A DNA stretch of 40,572 nt. Origin: Spirochaeta sp. GTDB lineage: Bacteria > Spirochaetota > Spirochaetia > DSM-27196 > Alkalispirochaetaceae. The stretch lies in NCBI GenBank assembly GCA_027859055.1, contig JAQIBO010000311.1, positions 1 to 40,572 of the forward strand, in the 5' to 3' direction. Made by a program: the position numbers and the translations under genes. Positions 1 to 8,552 of this stretch are shown in pieces. Position 1 is the first letter of the stretch. Each line of letters opens with the position of its first letter. The notes under the pieces are model-generated. The model saw only the letters and a list, made by a program, of their open reading frames with translations. It did no database searches and was not told where the DNA came from.

Positions 1-127
1 GCGCCTCCACCGAGCGGCGCGTGTTTTCCACCGCGATCCACGTTAACAGAAGAACCGGAATGGTTGTGAGGGCGACCATGAGAACTAAGAGGCGGAATCT
101 GAGTCCGTGACGCCGTACGGTGCGAAT
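1..127 (-). CDS. Membrane sensor protein, N-terminal part only (possible histidine kinase), runs off window
   Basis: Minus-strand frame reads RHGLRFRLLVLMVALTTIPVLLLTWIAVENTRRSVEA, a typical N-terminal TM segment of a sensor. First ATG is at 79; the open frame extends upstream to an ATT at 127 behind GGAGGAGG. Confidence 0.45.
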   Translation of the reverse strand, partial: MRTVRRHGLRFRLLVLMVALTTIPVLLLTWIAVENTRRSVEA

Positions 128-1896
128 GTGGTGCCTCCTCCGCCTCCAATCGTAACATAAACGGCTTCAAGCTGAATCAGGGCGGTATCTGATCGAATTA
201 CCACCCGCCGCAGCCCCGGTTCAGCGGACATCTGCACCCAATAGTCGGAGAAATCGGTCTGCTGAGCGGTGACCGGGACGGTGATTTCGTGCGCCGGTCG
301 GTCTATCGTGATCGTTACTGTCGGCGCGTCCGATTGTGCCCCGCACGCCAGGCGAACTCCGACGTGGAGTTGCTGTTCCTCGTTGCCGGCAACGGCGAAA
401 TCGTACGCCGCCCAGGAACCTGGATTCAATTGAAGATACAGCCATTCTTCCGGGGCCCACGGTTCACCGCCGTTGTGTTGAAAGTTCGGTGCGCCGGCTT
501 CCGGTTGGTGACCGGTGACGTAGCCGAACTCAGTGCCGTCTCCCGCGCGGAACTCTATCTCGGAGGTGTCGTGAGGCGCGTGCTTTGCGGTGGGAGTTGC
601 CTCCGTTGCGGCGCGGGTCCCGGCGTCTGTGTCTCTATCATTTCGCGCGAGATCATAGCCGCGCCCCCGGTCCTGGAACGCGTAGAAGATCGCCGGAATG
701 CGGAGCGGCGGGCGGCGGAAGAGGGATCGCACCACATCGTCATGGTAGTCGCACCGCTGCAGCGGCAGGTTGTCAAGGAAATCTGCCAATGCCGTTCGGG
801 CGCATTCCAGCGCCGGGGGTGCCACAGCGGGGCGGTCGCCCCCGCCGCCGTCAGCGTATGCGACAACCTCGTTCCACCCGGCAGGCAGCCGTATTGAAGC
901 GGGGGAGTTGGTGGTATCCAACTTCTTCCAGGTCCAGAAGTTCCATGAAATGTTCAGGTCTTCAAACAGTCGGAACGCCCCGGTGTACCAGTCCGTGTTG
1001 TTCTCGCCGCCTTCGCCCATAAAAATCGGCACATTCAGCCGATCCCGAGCCTCCAGATAGGGAGTCAGGCTCTCGCGGTCGGGATTGTTCCAGTATTTGT
1101 GAAACTGCAGCATCACGTTGTCGTCGCCGAGGTCGGTAAAAATCGACCAGTCGGTGGCCCAGTGCACCCCCTCCAGGATGATCATGTGCCGCCGGTCAAC
1201 CTCCCGGATCGCTTGCGTAATCCGGCGGTAGAGGGGCATCACGCGATCGTTGTACCGGGAAAACCACTCCGGCAGCGGTTCGTTCAACAGATCGAATCCC
1301 GCGACGATCCACTCATCTTTGTAGCGCTGGGCCAGTGAGCGCCAGATCTGCACCGTGTGGTCCTGGTTTTCCGACTCCGTGAACAGATCCGGCCGATCAT
1401 GCGCGGAGTCGTCGATGTTTGTGCCGGTCTGTCCGCCCGGTGTACCGTGCAGGTCCAGGATCGCGTAGACCCTGTGCGTTTTGCACCACTCAAGGAGCCG
1501 GTCGATCCGCTGCAGCCGCGATTCCGCCATATCCGAGGACGCGTCGGTCCCGGTCAAATATCGCGCGTTAATCGGCACCCGGAGGGAATTGAAACCCTCG
1601 GAAGCTATCCGTTCCACGTCTTTTTCAGTGATAAACCGGTCCCAATAGGTTTCCCAGAACCGGCTTGCGCCGTCCGTTCCCAACAGGCTCCGGACCATAG
1701 CCTCCATCCGCCGCGGGCGATCGGCGGCTTCGGGCATCCGCCACATGTAGCCCTCGGGAAGCAGCCAACTCCCCAGACCGACGCCTCGCAAGAGAAAGGG
1801 TACACCCTCTCCGTTAACGATCCGTTGCCCTTCGGCGCGGACAAATCCGGACACGCAATCGGTACCTGTAGTGACGTTGTTCATGTATTGGCTCAT
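85..1896 (-). CDS. Glycoside hydrolase family 5-like protein with C-terminal accessory domain
   Basis: Motifs LRGVGLGSWLLPEG, GFNSLRVPINARYL, DLHGTPGGQTG, GFDLLNEPLPEW, FMGEGGENNTDWY. Start MSQYMNN at 1896 overlaps the upstream permease stop (ATGA). Confidence 0.85.
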   Translation of the reverse strand: MSQYMNNVTTGTDCVSGFVRAEGQRIVNGEGVPFLLRGVGLGSWLLPEGYMWRMPEAADRPRRMEAMVRSLLGTDGASRFWETYWDRFITEKDVERIASEGFNSLRVPINARYLTGTDASSDMAESRLQRIDRLLEWCKTHRVYAILDLHGTPGGQTGTNIDDSAHDRPDLFTESENQDHTVQIWRSLAQRYKDEWIVAGFDLLNEPLPEWFSRYNDRVMPLYRRITQAIREVDRRHMIILEGVHWATDWSIFTDLGDDNVMLQFHKYWNNPDRESLTPYLEARDRLNVPIFMGEGGENNTDWYTGAFRLFEDLNISWNFWTWKKLDTTNSPASIRLPAGWNEVVAYADGGGGDRPAVAPPALECARTALADFLDNLPLQRCDYHDDVVRSLFRRPPLRIPAIFYAFQDRGRGYDLARNDRDTDAGTRAATEATPTAKHAPHDTSEIEFRAGDGTEFGYVTGHQPEAGAPNFQHNGGEPWAPEEWLYLQLNPGSWAAYDFAVAGNEEQQLHVGVRLACGAQSDAPTVTITIDRPAHEITVPVTAQQTDFSDYWVQMSAEPGLRRVVIRSDTALIQLEAVYVTIGGGGGTTFAPYGVTDSDSAS

Positions 1897-2780
1897 CCTT
1901 TCAGCGCTCCTTCCGCGATACCCTTGGTGATGTACTTCTGCAGGAACAGGTACAGCGTCACCATGGGAAGCATAGCCAGGATCAAGGTCGCCAGGATCGC
2001 CGTCCAGTCGTTGTTGTTGTACTGCCCAAACAGCATGTTGGTGGACAGCAGCACCGTATAGTTGTCGCTGTCGGTGATCATCAGCAGGGGAAGCAGAAAG
2101 TCGTTCCACATCCAGAGGGTGTTGAGAACGATAACCGTCACGGTGATCGGGGCGAGTAGGGGGAAAATTACGGTGACGAAATAGCGCAGTTCACCGCAGC
2201 CGTCGATACGCGCCGCCTCATCAAGCTCGATGGGGACGGACTTCACAAAACCGTGGTAGAGAAAGATCGCCATCGGCACCCCGAGGCCCACGTAAATGAG
2301 TCCCAGCCCAACCGTTGACCCTTGCACGTGGAGCGCCCTGGCCACCCGGGTGAGGGTGATCATGATGGAATGAAAGGGAATGAGCATGGACATGACAAAC
2401 ATCCCGAAAAGCAGGTTGCTCAATCTGGTGGGCGTTCTGGAAATCTTGTACCCCGCCATGGCACCGAAAAACACGATGCCGGAAGCACCCGTCGCCACCA
2501 CGACCACCGTATTGACCACGGCGCGCAAGAAGCGCGTCCGTTCAAACGCCTCTATGTAATTGCTGAACCGCAGCGTTTCCGGGAGCGCGAGGATGTCGTT
2601 CATGATGGCGCCGTCGGTCTTGAGCGAGTTGAGTAGCGCCATATAGACCGGAAAGAGCGCGAACGCCGCTACCGCCGTCAAAATGGTATAGGCGATCAGT
2701 TCCCGGACCACATCGGGTGCGGAAAGACGACGAGACTTGTTGGCGCGCAGGCCCGACGATGAAAGGGGTTGGGCAATCAT
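1893..2780 (-). CDS. Carbohydrate ABC transporter permease (MalG/UgpE type)
   Basis: Multi-TM protein with EAA-loop region (VPIELDEAARIDGCGELRYFVTVIFPLLAP) and C-term YITKGIAEGALKG. Confidence 0.92.
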   Translation of the reverse strand: MIAQPLSSSGLRANKSRRLSAPDVVRELIAYTILTAVAAFALFPVYMALLNSLKTDGAIMNDILALPETLRFSNYIEAFERTRFLRAVVNTVVVVATGASGIVFFGAMAGYKISRTPTRLSNLLFGMFVMSMLIPFHSIMITLTRVARALHVQGSTVGLGLIYVGLGVPMAIFLYHGFVKSVPIELDEAARIDGCGELRYFVTVIFPLLAPITVTVIVLNTLWMWNDFLLPLLMITDSDNYTVLLSTNMLFGQYNNNDWTAILATLILAMLPMVTLYLFLQKYITKGIAEGALKG

Positions 2781-3697
2781 AGCTGAACCTCCCGGGACTT
2801 CATAATCCGAAGTTGGATTAACGTTATCGCGAACACCAACGCGAACAGCAACGTCGCCTTGGCGCTGGCATACCCGTAGCGGTTGCTCATGTTGAACGCC
2901 TCTTCAAAGATGTTGAGCGCTATCACCTGCGTCGCCCGCCCCGGTCCACCGCCGGTGAGCGCGTAGACAACTTCAAATACCTTGAACGACATATTGAGAG
3001 ACAGAAATACGCCGATCGTCACCGACGGGAGAATCATCGGCAAGACCACCGAACGGAACGCCCGAAACCGAGAGGCGCCGTCCACCTCGGCGGCCTCTAC
3101 CAGTTGCACTGGTACGCCCTGAAGAGCGGCGATGTAGATAACCATCAGGTATCCCACGCCGGCCCACAACGACACGATCAAGATCGAGTAGAACGACCAG
3201 GCGGGATCACCGATCCATTGCTGGTCCAGAAACGAGAACGCACTGAAATCAGCCAAATCGGGCAAGACCTGGGTATAGATAAAGAGCCACATAAACCCGC
3301 CGATGATCATGCTGATCATATTGGGCATGAACAGAATCATGCGGAACGCCACCCGACCCCGGGTCCGTCCTTCCACAAGAACGGCAAGAAAAAGTGCCAG
3401 GACGTTCTGGAAGACCACCATAAACCCGACGTATTTGAGGGTGAACAGTACCGAATCCAGGAAGTACGGGTCCTGCGTCAGCGCTTCCACATAGTTGTCC
3501 AAACCTACGAACCTGGGACTCGGATTGAGGATGTTCCAGTTGGTCAGGCTGTACCACATGCCTCCAAAGGCGGGGACCAACACAAACACGACGTAAAACG
3601 CCAACGCCGGTGCTACAAACCCCAGGATCTGACCGGGCGCCTTCCAGTGATTGAACCGTCTGTTTACCGGCCGTAGCCGACCTTCCATGCCTATCAT
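2777..3697 (-). CDS. Carbohydrate ABC transporter permease (MalF/UgpA type)
   Basis: Multi-TM; EAA-loop VPVQLVEAAEVDGASRFRAFRSVVLPMILPS; ALTGGGPGRATQVIALNIFEEAF. Confidence 0.92.
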   Translation of the reverse strand: MIGMEGRLRPVNRRFNHWKAPGQILGFVAPALAFYVVFVLVPAFGGMWYSLTNWNILNPSPRFVGLDNYVEALTQDPYFLDSVLFTLKYVGFMVVFQNVLALFLAVLVEGRTRGRVAFRMILFMPNMISMIIGGFMWLFIYTQVLPDLADFSAFSFLDQQWIGDPAWSFYSILIVSLWAGVGYLMVIYIAALQGVPVQLVEAAEVDGASRFRAFRSVVLPMILPSVTIGVFLSLNMSFKVFEVVYALTGGGPGRATQVIALNIFEEAFNMSNRYGYASAKATLLFALVFAITLIQLRIMKSREVQL

Positions 3698-3963
3698 GGC
3701 TGAATTATGAGTGGCGGCGTCCCGGGTTGTCTTTTCAGGATGTTAGCAGGCGGGGTTGTACAATTTTGATGTGGCCGGGACGGAAGCCAGGTCGGCGGCC
3801 GGTATTTTCCACCGATCGACTCCGGACCCGGTTACCGCGATCCGAACGGAGCGATCAATTATCAGTTGCATTTCAGTTTTCCTGTTTACGTTCAACCTAT
3901 CAAAGAATTGTGAAGGGCGTATGGAGAGACGGTGAATAGTCGGTAGATTACTCCCATTCCCAC

Positions 3964-5925
3964 TCACGCCGGTTTCCGCAGGAGTCGTAGTCCGTTCAGA
4001 ACGACGATAATCGTGCTGCCCTCGTGGCCCACTACCCCCATGGTGAGAGGCACACCGACGGTAAGCGTCAACACCACCAGCGTCACGACTACCCCCATCG
4101 CGAAGACCACGTTCTGGAGAATCACCCGCCGCGCCCGCCGACTTATCCGAACCGCCCGGACCAACGCTCCGAGATCGTCCGCCATTAACACAACGTCGGC
4201 GCTTTCGAGGGCCGCGTCGGTCCCAGCGGCGCCCATGGCAATTCCGACCTGGGACCGAGCCAACGCGGGAGCATCATTTACACCGTCACCGACCATGGCA
4301 ACCGGACCGTACCGCTCCTGAAGTTTTTCGACCCAGGTCATCTTGTCCTCAGGCATCAGACCGGCGTACATCTCGTCAATTCCCAGACGGTCCGCCATCG
4401 CTCGGGCGGTGGTTTCGTCGTCGCCGGTGAGCATGACAACCCGCTGTATACCGGCGTCCCGGAGGCGTTGTATCTGCTCCGCCGCGTCGGGACGTTCCTT
4501 GTCCATGACGGTGATCGTCCCCAGATATTCGCCGTCGTGCTGGACCTGCAGGACCGTTTTGCGACCCTGCCGACGCAGCTCTTCGACCCGCCCGGTGAGC
4601 GCGGCGTCGGACAAAATACCGCGCGCTTCCATCATCCGCGGCGACCCGATAAGAGTTTCCTTTCCGTTCCAGTGTGCGATTACCCCGCTACCGATGCTCT
4701 CTTCAAAGTATTCCGGTTCCCGCGGCTGAATGCCCGCTTCCCGCGCGTGGCGCACTATCGCCCGGGCTATTGGATGTTGGCTGTGGATTTCCGCTCTGGC
4801 GGCAACGGCGAGCAGGTACTCCGTTGTGATTCCGTCGGCGGGAATAACGTCGGCAACCGCGGGGCGTCCGAACGTGAGAGTGCCGGTCTTGTCGAACGCG
4901 ATGGTACGTATACCGTATAACGCTTCCACGTAGCCTCCGCCTTTGAACAGCACGCCACCGCGGGCTCCCCCGGCGATCGCGCTGAGCACCGTGGCGGGAA
5001 CACTGATAACCAGGGCGCAGGGTGAGGCAACGGTGAGAAGAACCATGGCGCGATAGAAGACGTTTTCAAAAAGGTTGGCCGTCAGGAGCGACATGCCGAC
5101 GATGTACAGCGCCACCAGTACAATGACGCCCATGGCGTAGTACTTCTCGGCCCGGTCCAGAAAGCTTTGCATCGCCGCTTTTCGTTCCCGGGCGTCTTCC
5201 ACCATCGTGATGATCCGGGAGAGGGTGCTTTCCGACGCGGGCTTGCTGACCCGGACGTCAAAGGCTCCGCTCTGATTGAGTGTGCCGGCGAGCACGGCGT
5301 CACCGATCGTCTTGCCCACCGGGAGTGACTCACCGGTGACGGAAGACTCGTCAAAGTAGCCGGTGCCGGAGGCGATCTCGCCGTCCAGGGCAACCCGATC
5401 GCCCGGTCTGAGCACAAAGACGTCATCGGTGACGACGGTATCCAACGGTACATCGACGAGCTCTCGGCCCCGGCGCAGCCGCACCGAATCGGGCCGCAGG
5501 GTAAGGAGCGCAGAAATAGCCTGGTGGGTCCGGCCCATCGCGTAATTTTGCAGGACGTTACTCAGAGAGAAGAGGAATAGTAGCGTAGCCCCCTCCGTCC
5601 ACGCGTCAACGTAGGCGGCTCCCAGGGCGGCGAGAACCATCAGCATGTCCACCTCGACGGTAAATGCCCGGACGGCCCGAATGATCTCCATCGTTGCGAA
5701 AAATCCGCCGAATAGATACGTGGCCACATGAACCGTCAGGACAACGGCCGAGGCAGCCCCGCGCGCCTCAAGAATTACACCGGTCACCAGGCCAATGAGA
5801 GTCAGCACGACAAAAACCGCTTCCACCCGCTCGGAAGCATTTCGCCAGACGTCAAATCGGCCGCGAGAACCGCTTCCATCTACCGGTCCTGTCGCGGACG
5901 ACACTTCTATCATTTCGCTATTCAT
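3964..5925 (-). CDS. Heavy-metal translocating P-type ATPase, P1B-4-like (SPC / HEGST)
   Basis: DKTGTLTFG phosphorylation motif, TGES, MVGDGVNDAPALA, membrane motif ASPCALVIS and C-terminal HEGSTIIVVLNGLRLLRK; no N-terminal HMA domain visible. Start placed at MNSEMIEV (5925). Confidence 0.9.
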   Translation of the reverse strand: MNSEMIEVSSATGPVDGSGSRGRFDVWRNASERVEAVFVVLTLIGLVTGVILEARGAASAVVLTVHVATYLFGGFFATMEIIRAVRAFTVEVDMLMVLAALGAAYVDAWTEGATLLFLFSLSNVLQNYAMGRTHQAISALLTLRPDSVRLRRGRELVDVPLDTVVTDDVFVLRPGDRVALDGEIASGTGYFDESSVTGESLPVGKTIGDAVLAGTLNQSGAFDVRVSKPASESTLSRIITMVEDARERKAAMQSFLDRAEKYYAMGVIVLVALYIVGMSLLTANLFENVFYRAMVLLTVASPCALVISVPATVLSAIAGGARGGVLFKGGGYVEALYGIRTIAFDKTGTLTFGRPAVADVIPADGITTEYLLAVAARAEIHSQHPIARAIVRHAREAGIQPREPEYFEESIGSGVIAHWNGKETLIGSPRMMEARGILSDAALTGRVEELRRQGRKTVLQVQHDGEYLGTITVMDKERPDAAEQIQRLRDAGIQRVVMLTGDDETTARAMADRLGIDEMYAGLMPEDKMTWVEKLQERYGPVAMVGDGVNDAPALARSQVGIAMGAAGTDAALESADVVLMADDLGALVRAVRISRRARRVILQNVVFAMGVVVTLVVLTLTVGVPLTMGVVGHEGSTIIVVLNGLRLLRKPA

Positions 5926-5956
5926 AGTAGTAGTTGTTATACTAACTACTACTATG
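5923..5956. promoter_or_regulatory. 34-bp inverted repeat between divergent genes (candidate operator)
   Basis: CATAGTAGTAGTT-GTTATACT-AACTACTACTATG: perfect 13-nt arms, 8-nt spacer. Confidence 0.8.
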
Positions 5957-6016
5957 AACGTCAACCACTATCTGCTTGCCATTAACCACCGTTCCCGGGA
6001 AAATAGGGCAAAATAT

Positions 6017-6802
6017 ATGGAAACTTCAGTACAGATCGAGAAACTGGTTGCGTTGGGCATGACCGAATACGAGGCCAAGGTCTACATCGCCCTCCTGCCG
6101 GAACACCCCGTAACCGGATATCAGGTGGCAAAGCGGGCCGGAGTTCCTCGGTCTATGGTATATGAAGCGTTGTCCCGCCTGGAAAACCGGGGAGCCGTAC
6201 TGAAAACCCGCGAAGAGAACGCCGCTTACTACCGCCCGGTGGATCCAACGGTCATTCTCGACCGGTACGCCGAGACGGCCCGCTCGCGCGCGGAGGACCT
6301 GAAAGACGCGCTGGCCCCCATGTTTCGTCGTCGGGAAGACGGCAAAGTGTGGAACTTCTCCGGGCACAACGAGGCGGTACGTCACGCGCGCGGACTTATC
6401 GCCGAAGCGACCCAGGAGATCATGGTGGTCCTGGGGGATGACGATCTGGGCACTCTGGCGGATGACCTGAGAGCGGCCGACAAGAGAGGGGTCCATTTAG
6501 GGGTCATGCTCACCGGCGATGCCGATTTTGGCGTCGGCGAGGTGATCCGCCATCCCAAACACGAGACAGAACTTCACCAGCTTGGTGGTGCAATCCTGGT
6601 CGTCGCGGATGAACAGGAGTGCCTCATCGCCGGACCGGGAGAAAACGCGCTGGCCACGGCGACCTCCAATGCCAATCTCGTTCTCATCACCAGGCAGTTC
6701 ATCTGGATGGAACTTTTTTCTCAGCGGATTTTTTCCCGCCTGGGCGATGATCTTCTTGAGCGCCTCGACGACGAGGACAGACGGGTCCTTGCGGGAAGCT
6801 GA
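6017..6802 (+). CDS. TrmB-family HTH transcriptional regulator
   Basis: METSVQIEKLVALGMTEYEAKVYIALLPEHPVTGYQVAKRAGVPRSMVYEALSRLENRGAV is a classic TrmB wHTH. Alternative upstream ATG at 5954. Confidence 0.85.
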   Translation: METSVQIEKLVALGMTEYEAKVYIALLPEHPVTGYQVAKRAGVPRSMVYEALSRLENRGAVLKTREENAAYYRPVDPTVILDRYAETARSRAEDLKDALAPMFRRREDGKVWNFSGHNEAVRHARGLIAEATQEIMVVLGDDDLGTLADDLRAADKRGVHLGVMLTGDADFGVGEVIRHPKHETELHQLGGAILVVADEQECLIAGPGENALATATSNANLVLITRQFIWMELFSQRIFSRLGDDLLERLDDEDRRVLAGS

Positions 6803-6894
6803 CGCCACGTTCATACAATCAACAGATCCGCTTTAATCTTTCTTCATATCTCCTCGGTAGTATCTGTATCAGACAAATAATCAGGAGGTGTACG

Positions 6895-7431
6895 ATGAAA
6901 CGTACCGTAATGATGGGTATCGTCCTGGCGACGATCGCAATAGTAGGAGTCAGCGCATGGGGACCGGGTACCGGCGGAGGCTTGATGTGGAACGACGAAA
7001 CGCTTGAAGAGACTGATCTCGCGGGCAGGTTGCAACTGGCTGAGAATGAGATTCCGGTCCTGGTTGTTGGAGCCGACAGGTATCAACTGATGATCCATCC
7101 GACGCTTGCGGCGGAAGTCGATGTAGAGAACAACGAACGGATCGAGGTAAGCGGTTTTGCGACGGAGTTTTCCGACCGCGACCTGTTGGGTACCACCAGG
7201 GTGATCCACGTCCGGGCGATCGAGGCGGATGGCCAACGAGTAATCCTGCCTGACGGCGCCGCCGGTGGCTGGGGCCAAGGCCCTGGGATGATGCGGGGCG
7301 GCAATGCCGGTCGCGGCGGATACGGTCAGGGTATGATGGGTGGCTATGGCGCCTACGATGACGATGGCGATACCGGCTGGTGGGGACCGCGTGGACAGGA
7401 CCGCGGGAGTTTTGGCACGCGGCGTCGTTAG
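6895..7431 (+). CDS. Secreted protein with Gly/Met-rich C-terminus
   Basis: Signal peptide MKRTVMMGIVLATIAIVGVSAWG; strong RBS (caggaggtgtacgatg); tail GQGPGMMRGGNAGRGGYGQGMMGGYG. Confidence 0.75.
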   Translation: MKRTVMMGIVLATIAIVGVSAWGPGTGGGLMWNDETLEETDLAGRLQLAENEIPVLVVGADRYQLMIHPTLAAEVDVENNERIEVSGFATEFSDRDLLGTTRVIHVRAIEADGQRVILPDGAAGGWGQGPGMMRGGNAGRGGYGQGMMGGYGAYDDDGDTGWWGPRGQDRGSFGTRRR

Positions 7432-7498
7432 AAGGATTGGTCGAAGGATGCGGGACCGGGGCAGGTGGCTCCGGCCCGTAATTTTCGGTCCTGGTTTC

Positions 7499-7885
7499 TC
7501 AGGCTACCGAACGGTCTCCGTTCCACCATTTCCACGCGTCCCGGTAGTCCAACACCAGCGATACTGTGTCCACTGCCAGGAGAATGAACAAGTAGCGTTG
7601 ATATCCGGACGCAGGGTCCTGGATCAGCAGCCAGAGCACCAGCGCAAGCATGGGCGTCCAAACCAGCACGTGCGGTACTGCCATGATTTTGGAAAAGCCA
7701 CGCTCGACCAGTGCGAGGATACCGTTGAGAAGCATCGCGCCCACTGCCATTGCGGCGAGCCATGGACCAGCAGGCTCCGAGAGAAAGAACAGCGATGCCG
7801 CATTGCCCGGCACGAGGATAAGCGCAACCCATAACTGAACCCACAGGGGCATGCGTCGATAACTCTGCAATATATGGCGCATCAA
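7499..7885 (-). CDS. Small multi-TM membrane protein, unknown function
   Basis: 128-aa ORF with at least 3 hydrophobic segments, no frame conflict with a better ORF. Confidence 0.7.
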   Translation of the reverse strand: MMRHILQSYRRMPLWVQLWVALILVPGNAASLFFLSEPAGPWLAAMAVGAMLLNGILALVERGFSKIMAVPHVLVWTPMLALVLWLLIQDPASGYQRYLFILLAVDTVSLVLDYRDAWKWWNGDRSVA

Positions 7886-7913
7886 GGGTGTGCTCCCGTT
7901 GCAGTCAATTGAA

Positions 7914-8381
7914 TCACTCGGCCGCCTCGATCAAGCCCGCCCGCAATCCCGGCCAGTTACGGTCCGCGGCGGCGATGTTTTCGGGCAAGTCACTACGAAA
8001 CTGCCGTTGGTACCGGGCGTTATAGTTCAGAAAGAGTCGTCCTCCTTCAATTGTCCATAATTCCGGGTCTCCCGGTGCTACCTGATCCTGCGCAGCTGCC
8101 TGGGCACAATACCCTCCGTAATGGGGCGCGTAGCGTTCCGGATCATCGGTGAAAAGATCCCGGTGTTCCGCCGAGACAAAGTACCAGGTTGCACCGTCCC
8201 AGTCCGTGGTAAACGTTGCTGATCCTTCGACAGGAGCGTCCATGGTGTGATACGCCACGGGATCGTACCCTTCAATTGCAATTCCATCCGTTGTATTGAC
8301 GGGCCCCTCCTGTTGTCCCGCACCGAGTACCACAACTACAGGAACCAGGAAAAACACACTCATGACGAGTACTTTCTGCAT
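7914..8381 (-). CDS. YHS domain-containing secreted protein
   Basis: Signal peptide; IAIEGYDPVAYHTMDAPVEGS...TWYFVSAEHRDLFTDDPERYAPHYGGYCA. Confidence 0.9.
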   Translation of the reverse strand: MQKVLVMSVFFLVPVVVVLGAGQQEGPVNTTDGIAIEGYDPVAYHTMDAPVEGSATFTTDWDGATWYFVSAEHRDLFTDDPERYAPHYGGYCAQAAAQDQVAPGDPELWTIEGGRLFLNYNARYQRQFRSDLPENIAAADRNWPGLRAGLIEAAE

Positions 8382-8552
8382 ACCGCAACTCTCCTTTTTA
8401 TCCGTATATACATCAATTGAATATACAAATTATAGCACGAATTAGCCAGTTATACACGCCAAAGACCGGGGTGCGGCAACGTATGGCCCGGCGCGCTGAC
8501 GGAGCGTTCCGTGCGCTTGCCCTTCCGCGCGTGGGTGGGGCACACTCCGGCC

